The translations under genes were made by a program, and so were the position numbers. Source: Anaerolineae bacterium (GTDB lineage: Bacteria; Chloroflexota; Anaerolineae; 4572-78; J111). Taken from it: a stretch of DNA of 6,283 bases. The notes under the pieces are model-generated. The model was not told the DNA's origin. It ran no database searches and saw only the letters and a program-made list of their open reading frames with translations. Positions within the stretch are counted from its first letter, which is position 1, and each line of letters begins with the position of its first letter. Location of the stretch: assembly GCA_020433785.1 (NCBI GenBank), contig JAGRCC010000577.1:1-6283 (forward strand), given 5' to 3'. Shown here piece after piece: positions 1 through 5,854 of this stretch.

Positions 1-708
1 ACCGATGTCTGGCACGCCTGGCAGCCGGACACGGCCCTGCTTCATGGCCAGTACGATGCTTGGGGCTTGTACAATCCGCTGACGCTGGCCGATACGACGC
101 TGTACTGGAGCGGTGCGCCGCCGCGCAGTACAGGGCGCTACAATTTTCTGGGCATCAAGTACATCATCGCCAGTAAAGCCGGCGCGCCGGCCGACGGCAA
201 TATCGTCTCGGTTTTTGAGGGCGATCCGCAGATCAACATTTATCTCAACCAGTCGGCGCTGGCTCGAGTCCTTTTTGTGGGGCAGTCGGTGGTCGTGCCT
301 GATCACGATGCCGCCTGGGAGGCCATCCGCGATGAGGCCTTCGACCCGGCCACAACGGTGATTTTGGAAGGCGGGCAGCCGCTCGATACGCAGCCGAACA
401 GTTCCCTGGCCGTCGTCGCTTACGATATTCATCGGGTCGTCGTGGCCGTCGAGACCGACCAGCCCGGCTACCTGGTGCTGTCGGATGCCTACTACCCCGG
501 CTGGCGAGCGACCATCGGCCGACAGCCGGCCACGCTGGAACGGGCTAATTATGCCTTTCGGGCGGTCTATGTGCCGGCCGGGCAGTTTACGGTGGAGTTT
601 GTGTTTGATCCGGTGATTTGGAAGATCGGCCTGGGGGTAAGTGTATTAACGTTATTGACGTTACTGGTCTGGGGCGCGTTAGCGTCTTACGCTGCCATCT
701 TCAAGTAA
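1..708 (+). CDS. YfhO-family membrane protein, C-terminal part (5' end outside window)
   Basis: The frame is open from base 1, so this is the last 235 codons of a longer gene; no start is visible. The segment GIKYII (around residue 51) matches the 'N-V-K-Y-(V/I)-I' stretch seen in YfhO-type proteins. YYPGW followed by a short beta-rich run (residues 164-192) is the characteristic C-terminal extracytoplasmic motif of that family. A single hydrophobic helix (about residues 207-230) precedes the stop, after which only a few residues remain. Full-length family members are large polytopic proteins with many helices, related to GT-C glycosyltransferases; YfhO in Firmicutes is linked to glycosylation of cell-wall polymers. 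The substrate here cannot be inferred. The next gene lies 54 bp downstream on the same strand, so co-transcription is possible. The TTG at 67 is internal to the reading frame, not a start. Confidence 0.8.
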   Translation, partial: TDVWHAWQPDTALLHGQYDAWGLYNPLTLADTTLYWSGAPPRSTGRYNFLGIKYIIASKAGAPADGNIVSVFEGDPQINIYLNQSALARVLFVGQSVVVPDHDAAWEAIRDEAFDPATTVILEGGQPLDTQPNSSLAVVAYDIHRVVVAVETDQPGYLVLSDAYYPGWRATIGRQPATLERANYAFRAVYVPAGQFTVEFVFDPVIWKIGLGVSVLTLLTLLVWGALASYAAIFK

Positions 709-721
709 GTTGTGGTATATT
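692..721 (+). promoter_or_regulatory. Weak candidate promoter for the HtrA-like gene
   Basis: CTGCCA (692-697) and TATATT (716-721) are separated by 18 bp and resemble -35 and -10 boxes, with 4/6 and 5/6 matches. The element spans the end of the yfhO-like gene and would give a leader of about 35 nt before the ATG at 763. It could equally be chance sequence with the protease transcribed from upstream. Confidence 0.25.
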
Positions 722-742
722 CAAAGGTAAGACACTTCTATG

Positions 743-751
743 AAAGGGGGA
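743..751 (+). promoter_or_regulatory. Ribosome binding site that decides the HtrA-like start
   Basis: The run AAAGGGGGA lies about 12 nt before the ATG at 763. The alternative in-frame GTG at 712 begins only 3 nt after the yfhO-like stop and has no comparable purine run. It would also add 17 polar residues in front of the signal peptide, so the ATG is preferred. Confidence 0.6.
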
Positions 752-762
752 CGATATCTCTA

Positions 763-2004
763 ATGGTCGGTCAACTTATCCACAATCGGGGCCATCTAAG
801 GTTCCTGTTAACGATGCTGTTGGTTGTGCCGCTGCTGGCCTGTAATTTGGGCCAGATGCAAGTGTCCCTGGCTCCGCCGTCGCCGACGGCCATACCAACC
901 GAGACGCCTACCCCCACACCAACTTCGACGCCGCTGCCGCCGCCCACACCGTTAGCTATAGAAGAGTTAATCAATACAACCGCCCTCATTGATCAGCTGG
1001 GGTTGGATTTTGAGGAAAAGCGCGTGATTGAGGTTTACAATGATGTCGCGCCATCGGTGGTTAATGTGACCACACAGGTTTTGCGTCGCAGCTTCTTTTT
1101 CGAGGTCATTCCCGAAGAAGGGGCCGGCTCCGGGTTTGTGCTGGATGACGACGGCCATATTCTGACCAACTACCACGTCATCGACGGGGCGCAAAGTATC
1201 GAGGTGACCTTTATCGATGAGACAACACTGCCGGCTAAACTGGTGGGGGCCGATCCGCGCAACGATATCGCTGTGCTGCAAGTTGACGCCCAGCCGGGGC
1301 TGCTAGACCCCGTCGAATTGGGCAAGTCGGCTAACTTACAGGTTGGCCAGCGTGCGATCGTCATCGGCAATCCATTTGGGCAGTTCGGCAGTACGCTGAC
1401 AACCGGCGTGGTCAGCGCGCTCAATCGCAGCCTGCAGGGGCAAGACGGCCGCGAAATTACCGGCATCATCCAGACCGATGCGGCGATCAACAAGGGCAAT
1501 TCAGGCGGCCCTCTGCTCGACAGCGCCGGGCGGGTGATCGGCATCAACACGGCTATTTTTAGCCCCAGCGGCACCAACGCCGGGGTCGGCTTTGCCGTGC
1601 CGGTCGATACCATTCGCCGGCTGCTGCCCGACCTGCTAACGTTGGGCCATTTCCGGCATCCGTGGCTGGGTATTCGCTATGCTTACCAAATTACCCCCGG
1701 CCTGAGTGACTTGTTGAAACTGCCCGCGGAGCAGGGCTTGCTGCTGGTCGAACTGCACAGCAATGGGCCGCTGGCCGGTCATCAGGTGCGGGGCGCTCAG
1801 GAGGAGACCATTTTGGGCAACCAGCGCGTCTACACCGGCGGAGATATTGTCACCACCATCGATGGGCAAGGGATTACGAGTATGAACCAACTGGATGTAT
1901 TGCTAACGGGTTATCAAGTAGGAGACACGGTTGAGGTGACGTTCTTACGTGGCAAGCAGGAGACCACCGTTAGCGTCGAATTGGAGGAAGAACCGCTGCG
2001 TTAG
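763..2004 (+). CDS. HtrA/DegP-type (S1C) serine protease, predicted lipoprotein with one PDZ domain
   Basis: This is a trypsin-fold serine protease that degrades or handles damaged proteins outside the cytoplasmic membrane. From the ATG at 763 it has 413 residues. A signal peptide (1-26) with a hydrophobic core ends in the lipobox LLAC, so Cys27 should be lipidated. A Pro/Thr-rich linker follows (about 35-63). The catalytic triad is complete: His138 in TNYHVIDG, Asp168 in RNDIAVL and Ser247 in GNSGGPL. The oxyanion-loop region and the AINKGNSGGP context are canonical. One PDZ domain occupies about 299-407, starting at HPWLG. It carries an insertion (EETILGNQRVYTGGDIV) before the GD motif, where PDZ domains of this type often hold a glycine-rich loop. 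Length and order fit single-PDZ HtrA proteins. It follows the yfhO-like gene and ends at a hairpin shared with the convergent gene. Which member of the degP/degQ/degS group it equals cannot be decided. Confidence 0.93.
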   Translation: MVGQLIHNRGHLRFLLTMLLVVPLLACNLGQMQVSLAPPSPTAIPTETPTPTPTSTPLPPPTPLAIEELINTTALIDQLGLDFEEKRVIEVYNDVAPSVVNVTTQVLRRSFFFEVIPEEGAGSGFVLDDDGHILTNYHVIDGAQSIEVTFIDETTLPAKLVGADPRNDIAVLQVDAQPGLLDPVELGKSANLQVGQRAIVIGNPFGQFGSTLTTGVVSALNRSLQGQDGREITGIIQTDAAINKGNSGGPLLDSAGRVIGINTAIFSPSGTNAGVGFAVPVDTIRRLLPDLLTLGHFRHPWLGIRYAYQITPGLSDLLKLPAEQGLLLVELHSNGPLAGHQVRGAQEETILGNQRVYTGGDIVTTIDGQGITSMNQLDVLLTGYQVGDTVEVTFLRGKQETTVSVELEEEPLR

Positions 2005-2044
2005 GGTTGGTTAGCTGGTTGGTTGGTTGGTTAGCTGGTTGGTA
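2005..2044. repeat. Two tandem 20-bp direct repeats rich in GGTT
   Basis: GGTTGGTTAGCTGGTTGG occurs at 2005-2022 and again, identically, at 2025-2042. With the two trailing bases each unit is 20 bp and the copies differ only at the last base (T versus A). The array begins directly after the protease stop codon and contains eight GG pairs at short spacing. It may be a remnant of a tandem array produced by slippage. No function is evident. Confidence 0.8.
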
Positions 2045-2082
2045 GTAACCGCTTTAGCGGTTTTGGCGGCTAAAGGCGCTAC
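2042..2082. repeat. REP-like compound palindrome in the convergent gap
   Basis: The outer bases GTAG (2042-2045) and CTAC (2079-2082) pair. Inside, CGCTTTAGC can pair with GCTAAAGGCG with one bulge, or AACCGC can pair with GCGGTT around TTTA as a small local hairpin. Two mutually exclusive folds in a short extragenic element is typical of REP-like repeats. From general familiarity, similar 'CGCCTTTAG/CCGCTAAAG' elements recur between genes in Chloroflexota, but only one copy is visible here. Confidence 0.45.
2047..2064 (+). terminator. Short hairpin with T4 tail, possible terminator of the protease gene
   Basis: AACCGC (2047-2052) and GCGGTT (2057-2062) form a 6-bp stem with a TTTA loop, and the tail reads TTTT at 2061-2064, partly inside the stem. 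It lies about 43 bp after the protease stop and 40 bp from the end of the convergent gene, so it could serve both. The U-tract is short, so this would be a weak intrinsic terminator. Confidence 0.4.
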
Positions 2083-2105
2083 GACCAGCAGGAGCACGTT
2101 ATTGA

Positions 2106-3383
2106 TCAGTTGCGTTCGATGGCAAAGCAATTGACGATCAACGGCTCTTTGATGTCCACCACCGGCACCATATGATCGCCCATTCTGATGCCCAAAAAGA
2201 TGCTCTCATTGCCATCGAAGCGCATGGCGCGGGAAATGACGATGCCCCAGCGCTCGGCCAAGCTGAGAAGATTTTGGGCGTGCTCTTCGAGGGTCAGGCC
2301 GGTGGAGACACTAAGGAAGAGGTATTTTCGATCTCGAGAAATGGCGACGGTCATCTTGGGATTTGTCGATTCGGCGAAATGTTCAAGCGCATCGGCTTCA
2401 AACCATTCCTGCTTGGGGTTAAAATCATAGCGGCCGTTAAAGATAAAGATCGGACCGGAGCCCCAGGACACGATCGCTTTCTGAAAATCTTTGTATTGAG
2501 TCATAACATCGATGTTGTAGCGGTTCTCGTTGAAGTTGGTCCGGCGTAGGAATAGAGCGGCTCGCCCTAAGTGGAAAAAGAGTTCGCGGCCTTCTTCTGT
2601 TTTGTTGGAGCCAACCAGGCCGTGGTAATCGGCATCGGTGATAACCAGCGAGTCAGGTCGCATACAAAAGGAAGGCGTGATCCGAATGTCCGCTTGAGTC
2701 TCCAAATCAGGGACGGGCGGAATGATGTTGCGCAGCGTAAAGCCCGATGCTTTGAGATCGACGACGACGTGATGGGCATTGTCAAACACGATGTAAACAA
2801 TACCGGGGGCAATCTCATAGGGTTGTTGCGAGCGAGCAATTTCGGCCAGTTGAGCTACGGTATCGGCGTCGGCGCTAAGGAGTTGGTTGATCTCAGACTC
2901 TGACATTTCCTCGTTAGGGGGACAGTCGGGGCAGTCGGTTCGCTGCGGCAGGTGATCGAGCAGCAACAGCCGCTCAGCGTATTGAACGGTGGGCGGTACG
3001 GTACCGACATTGCAGCCTAAAACAGTGCAATTAGCCAGATCGTAAGTGGGTGTGGGGGAGACGGTGGGGGTTGATGTGGCGGTAGGAGACAGCGTCTGAC
3101 GGGCAATGGAAGTGGCGGTGGGTGGATAAGTCGCTGTCGCCTTGGGTGTGTTGGTTGGCAGCGGCACGGCAATGATAGGTGAAGCAGGCGGTGGTGTGGC
3201 CTGGGGGTCATTTTGCGTCCGTTCGACTACGTCGATAGGCGGTTGGATAGGAGCTGCCTCGGACGTGGTTGAGGCAGGAAATAGGAATGTAACGCCTAAG
3301 ACAAGCACGCCAACCAGCACAATAACGGCAACAATAGGTAATAGCGATGTTGAGGTACGGGCTATCTTATTATCGTGGCTCAT
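2106..3383 (-). CDS. Membrane-anchored protein with a divergent phosphodiester-glycosidase (NAGPA/DUF2233-like) domain
   Basis: 425 residues. One hydrophobic helix (about 13-36) after a short positive N-terminus acts as signal anchor. A Thr/Pro-rich stalk covers about 60-113, and an extracytoplasmic region follows with six cysteines: 119, 124, the CPDC pair 151/154, 240 and 419. The C-terminal half follows the order of motifs of the NAGPA/DUF2233 fold: LVITDADYHG (246-255) where the family has a 'NGG-aromatic' motif; GSGPIFIFNGR (308-318) matching 'GGP-hydrophobic-NG'; PKMTVAISRDRKYLFLSVS (342-360) matching 'PRTAIG...'; then TLEEHAQNLLSLAERWG (364-380) and FDGNESIFLGI (389-399) where 'LDGGGSS' is expected. 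Several residues invariant in active family members are changed: Arg in PRT, and Gly-Gly in DGGGS. It may therefore be catalytically inactive or have a different activity. The family call rests on motif order alone. The ATG at 3383 has GGGA only a few bases upstream, a poor Shine-Dalgarno spacing. It converges with the protease gene. Confidence 0.6.
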   Translation of the reverse strand: MSHDNKIARTSTSLLPIVAVIVLVGVLVLGVTFLFPASTTSEAAPIQPPIDVVERTQNDPQATPPPASPIIAVPLPTNTPKATATYPPTATSIARQTLSPTATSTPTVSPTPTYDLANCTVLGCNVGTVPPTVQYAERLLLLDHLPQRTDCPDCPPNEEMSESEINQLLSADADTVAQLAEIARSQQPYEIAPGIVYIVFDNAHHVVVDLKASGFTLRNIIPPVPDLETQADIRITPSFCMRPDSLVITDADYHGLVGSNKTEEGRELFFHLGRAALFLRRTNFNENRYNIDVMTQYKDFQKAIVSWGSGPIFIFNGRYDFNPKQEWFEADALEHFAESTNPKMTVAISRDRKYLFLSVSTGLTLEEHAQNLLSLAERWGIVISRAMRFDGNESIFLGIRMGDHMVPVVDIKEPLIVNCFAIERN

Positions 3384-3439
3384 TTCCCAAGGGTCTTCGC
3401 CCTGAGCCTAAAATGGTCAGGGTTTATGGTAACAAGTTG

Positions 3440-3472
3440 CAGAAATGATAGAAGGTCCTACCAGAAATGATA
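3440..3472. repeat. Pair of 11-bp direct repeats with 22-bp period
   Basis: CAGAAATGATA occurs at 3440-3450 and at 3462-3472. The start-to-start distance is 22 bp, about two helical turns. On the minus strand each copy contains TATCAT, a good -10-like hexamer. The pair lies 57 bp upstream of the glycosidase-like gene, a position suited to a regulator site or duplicated promoter element. Confidence 0.55.
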
Positions 3473-3494
3473 CCCAGACCCTGAAATAGATCAA
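3467..3494 (-). promoter_or_regulatory. Candidate promoter for the glycosidase-like gene
   Basis: Read on the minus strand, TTGATC (3494-3489) and TATCAT (3472-3467) are 16 bp apart and match the -35 and -10 consensus at 4/6 and 5/6. Transcription would begin near 3460 and give a leader of roughly 75 nt. The -10 hexamer falls inside one copy of the 11-bp repeat, and the 24-bp palindrome begins two bases upstream of the -35. Confidence 0.3.
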
Positions 3495-3496
3495 AC

Positions 3497-3520
3497 CGGC
3501 CGGACAAATTTGTCCGGCCG
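3497..3520 (-). terminator. Perfect 24-bp palindrome downstream of the deacetylase; terminator or operator
   Basis: The left half CGGCCGGACAAA is followed at once by its exact reverse complement. As RNA this gives a stem of about 9-10 bp with a small A/U loop, starting 8 nt after the deacetylase stop codon. The minus-strand tail is GTTTGATC, not a good U-tract, so intrinsic termination would be inefficient. The near-perfect dyad lies directly upstream of the candidate promoter of the next gene, so a protein-binding operator is an equal alternative. Confidence 0.45.
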
Positions 3521-3528
3521 AAATTTAG

Positions 3529-4557
3529 TTAAAGCCGATGGATTCGTTTGATTTCGCCCAACAAACTATCCACTTCCGGCTCCTGCCACGGACACTTGCC
3601 GATAGGATCATCAAAATCATTGATGCCTAGTAAGGCTCGGAAGGTATTGCCGACGCCGGGAGCCAAGACGTCTAAATTGTAGCCGCCTTCTAACAGGAAC
3701 ACGATGTGCCCCTGGCAAATCTCATTCGCCAGGGCAATCAACCCTTCACAGAGCCACTGATAACCTTTAAGGGTTAGACCAATATTGGCCAACGGATCTT
3801 GCCAGTGCGCATCGTAGCCGGCAGACACCAATATCAGCTGCGGCTCAAATCGTCGCAGGGCGGCAAAGACGGTTTCATCATATAATCGACGGATACCGTC
3901 ATCGCCGGTCATAACTGAAAGGGGCACGTTCAAAATAGTGCCTTCGCCGGGACCGCGGCCAATTTCTCGCAGCGAACCGGTGCCGGGATAAAATGGATAT
4001 TGGTGACTGGAAGCGAAGAAAATATGCGGGTCTTCATTTAATATGGCTTGCGTCCCGTTACCGTGATGAACATCAAAATCGATAACCGCAATACGCTCTA
4101 ATTTCAAATCTCGACGGGCGGCTCGCGCCGCAATCGCCGCTGTGCCGAACAGGCAGAAACCCATGGCTGACGATGGAACGGCGTGGTGGCCAGGCGGACG
4201 AACCAGGGCAAAGCCGTTATCTAACTCACCCTTGACTACGGCCTTGGTCAGTTCGATCACACCGCCGGCGGCTTGAATGGCGGCGTCGAATGAGAAGGAA
4301 TTGGTGTACGTATCGCCATCAAGCATCCCACCGCCATAGCGGCAGGTGTCTTCCACCATTTCAATATAAAGCGGATGATGACAGCGCTGTAATTCATTGG
4401 GCGTCGCCGGACGAGCCGGAATACGCGTTAGTTTTGATAAAATATCATGGTCGGTCAAGTAATCGAGGATAGCGCCTAATCGAGAGGCGTTTTCAGGGTG
4501 TTCCGGGAGATCGTGTTGACAAAAAATAGTTTCGTAAACATAACCCGTTTTGTTCAT
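3529..4557 (-). CDS. Histone deacetylase / acetylpolyamine amidohydrolase family enzyme (AcuC-like)
   Basis: A cytoplasmic zinc hydrolase that removes acetyl groups from lysine side chains or acetylated polyamines; the bacterial substrate is unknown. It has 342 residues, a complete single-domain length for the family, with no signal peptide. The active site is complete: tandem catalytic histidines His124-His125 in RPPGHHA; zinc ligands Asp162 and His164 in DFDVHHGNG, and Asp249 in SAGYDAHWQDPL; and the transition-state tyrosine Tyr293 in EGGYN. SSHQYPFYPGTG (183-194) is the usual substrate-loop segment. The 'SAGYDAH' form places it with the class II-like bacterial members, not with the class I 'GADS' type. 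The ATG at 4557 is preceded by AGAAGG about 12 nt away, which supports the start. The gene is divergent from the glutamine cyclotransferase gene, and no convincing promoter for it is visible. AcuC in Bacillus works with acetoin/acetyl-CoA synthetase genes, but none are here, so that role is not implied. Confidence 0.93.
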   Translation of the reverse strand: MNKTGYVYETIFCQHDLPEHPENASRLGAILDYLTDHDILSKLTRIPARPATPNELQRCHHPLYIEMVEDTCRYGGGMLDGDTYTNSFSFDAAIQAAGGVIELTKAVVKGELDNGFALVRPPGHHAVPSSAMGFCLFGTAAIAARAARRDLKLERIAVIDFDVHHGNGTQAILNEDPHIFFASSHQYPFYPGTGSLREIGRGPGEGTILNVPLSVMTGDDGIRRLYDETVFAALRRFEPQLILVSAGYDAHWQDPLANIGLTLKGYQWLCEGLIALANEICQGHIVFLLEGGYNLDVLAPGVGNTFRALLGINDFDDPIGKCPWQEPEVDSLLGEIKRIHRL

Positions 4558-4734
4558 GCGTCATCGCTGCCTTCTATAACACTCTTGGTTTAATTTTACG
4601 ATTACGGGGTGAGGTAGGTAATGAGAGAACGAAAATTTCTTGATATGGTAGCATAAGCCTAAAATATAGTAAAATTGTCCCTATTCAGGTGGCTAGTCTG
4701 GGGTTAAAAACACCCGTTGAGAGGCGCTTTGGGG

Positions 4735-4765
4735 CAAATTTAATTTGACAAATTAGGGAAATTTG
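4735..4765. promoter_or_regulatory. Cluster of four CAAATT/AATTTG half-sites, operator-like
   Basis: CAAATT (4735-4740), AATTTG (4742-4747), CAAATT (4749-4754) and AATTTG (4760-4765) alternate in orientation within 31 bp. The middle two form the perfect 15-bp palindrome TAATTTGACAAATTA (4741-4755). It covers the -35 hexamer, so a protein bound there would be expected to block RNA polymerase. The regulator is unknown. The surroundings are AT-rich, so chance contributes to the similarity. Confidence 0.4.
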
Positions 4766-4772
4766 GCACAAT
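4745..4772 (+). promoter_or_regulatory. Sigma70-like promoter for the glutamine cyclotransferase gene
   Basis: A perfect TTGACA (4745-4750) is followed after 16 bp by CACAAT (4767-4772), a 4/6 match to the -10 that retains the key A and final T. Transcription would start near 4779 and give a leader of about 36 nt to the GTG at 4815. This is the clearest promoter in the window. Confidence 0.55.
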
Positions 4773-4814
4773 CCGCGTTACGACTGCGGTTCGTGTTAAC
4801 TGGAATTAAAAAGC

Positions 4815-5813
4815 GTGGGTAAAACCAATAGAAAATTACCGGTTTTTATAAAAGCGTTCATTTTTTTGCTTGTTATCACGTCAATTAGCGCCGTAATTTT
4901 GTTGACCAGGCCCAAGCCGTCGCTGACCACGACGGCGGGATTGCGCACAGTAACCTCCACCCCGACCACTGTACCCACTTCAACATTCACACCCACGCCT
5001 AAGTCAACGCAGACATCGACAGCAACGCCCGTTCTTGAGGCGAAGCTGCCACCGGCCACATCGACAGCCGCAGCTTCGACCCAACCGTCCATCACTCCGC
5101 TATACACGTATGAAATTATTAATACCTTCCCCCACGATCCCAATGCGTTTACGCAGGGCTTAATCTGGGTCAATGGTATTTTATATGAAGGAACCGGGCG
5201 CTACCAGCAATCGACGCTGCGCAGTGTGACGTTGGATACGGGCAATGTAATTCAAATGCAGCGGCTTCCTCCGGAACTTTTCGGCGAAGGGATTACGTTA
5301 TTTAATGATAAAATTGTCCAGTTAACCTGGAAAAATGGCCTGGGCTTTGTCTATAACCCGCAAACCTTTGAATTGATCGGCCAGTTTAGTTACCCCACCG
5401 AAGGTTGGGGCATCACCCACGACGGCCAACACCTGATTATGAGCGACGGCAGCGCCACTCTCTACGTTTGGGACCCGGACACATTTGCCGAAATCGGACG
5501 CATCGACGTTTTTGATGAGAATGGACCGATCGTAATGCTCAATGAGCTAGAATATATTAACGGCGAAATTTACGCCAACGTCTGGCAAACCGACCGCATC
5601 GCCCGGATCGATCCGCACACCGGCCGGGTCACGGGCTGGATTTTGCTCACCGGCCTGCTATCGCCGGACGAATTGGCTAATCCGTCAGACATGGCCAACG
5701 GCGTGGCCGTGCTCAACGGCATCGCCTATGATGCCGATAACGATCGGTTGTTTGTAACCGGCAAATTATGGCCTAAATTATTTGAAATCAAAGTTGTTCC
5801 GGCGGATAATTAA
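4815..5813 (+). CDS. Glutamine cyclotransferase (glutaminyl-peptide cyclotransferase), membrane-anchored
   Basis: Converts N-terminal glutamine of peptides or proteins to pyroglutamate, releasing ammonia. It belongs to the plant/bacterial beta-propeller type, not the zinc-dependent animal type. It has 332 residues. A hydrophobic segment (about 10-31) after a basic N-terminus is a signal anchor, and a Thr/Pro/Ser-rich stalk spans about 34-95. The catalytic domain (about 97-327) carries the family signatures in order: FTQGL (112-116), LYEGTGRYQQSTLR (123-136) with Glu125 at the family's conserved glutamate position, FGEGIT (156-161), QLTWK (169-173), EGWGIT (196-201), SDGSATLYVWDP (210-221), LNELEYINGEIYANVWQTD (242-260) and NGIAYD...TGKLWPKLFEI (301-325). 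GTG at 4815 is the only usable start, because an in-frame stop lies at 4797-4799 and there is no nearby ATG. The Shine-Dalgarno is weak (GGA around 4802). The enzyme should act outside the membrane. Confidence 0.93.
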   Translation: MGKTNRKLPVFIKAFIFLLVITSISAVILLTRPKPSLTTTAGLRTVTSTPTTVPTSTFTPTPKSTQTSTATPVLEAKLPPATSTAAASTQPSITPLYTYEIINTFPHDPNAFTQGLIWVNGILYEGTGRYQQSTLRSVTLDTGNVIQMQRLPPELFGEGITLFNDKIVQLTWKNGLGFVYNPQTFELIGQFSYPTEGWGITHDGQHLIMSDGSATLYVWDPDTFAEIGRIDVFDENGPIVMLNELEYINGEIYANVWQTDRIARIDPHTGRVTGWILLTGLLSPDELANPSDMANGVAVLNGIAYDADNDRLFVTGKLWPKLFEIKVVPADN

Positions 5814-5823
5814 GCCATAAATA

Positions 5824-5854
5824 AGGAGTAAGGAGTAGGAAGTAGGGATTAAGG
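5824..5854. repeat. Degenerate AAGGAGT heptamer repeat
   Basis: AAGGAGT, AAGGAGT, AGGAAGT, AGGGATT and AAGG follow one another just after the cyclotransferase stop. The run is purine-rich and in a 7-bp register with small changes. It supplies the left arm of the hairpin described next. Confidence 0.55.

Noticed and set aside
967..1890. Minus-strand open frames opposite the protease
   Set aside because: They overlap a gene with an intact catalytic triad and PDZ domain; their translations show no motif.
2005..2044. CRISPR-like repeat
   Set aside because: Only two units with no unique spacer between them; it is a plain tandem duplication.
2172..2903. Two open frames on the + strand in the same register (2172-2549 and 2571-2903)
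   Set aside because: They lie opposite the glycosidase-like gene, are separated by a stop and have no recognisable domain. The minus-strand gene has an anchor, stalk and domain structure, so these are antisense shadows.
4558..4734. Small gene, RNA gene or deacetylase promoter in the AT-rich divergent gap
   Set aside because: I found no start with a ribosome site and coding signal, no tRNA-like fold and no minus-strand -35/-10 pair better than 4/6 in both boxes.
4796..5173. Minus-strand frame with a Val/Gly-rich translation
   Set aside because: It is the reverse of the Thr/Pro-rich stalk of the cyclotransferase; the low complexity creates the open frame.
3529..5813. Deacetylase and glutamine cyclotransferase as one functional system
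   Set aside because: The genes are divergent, one product is cytoplasmic and the other extracytoplasmic, and nothing in the sequence ties their substrates together.
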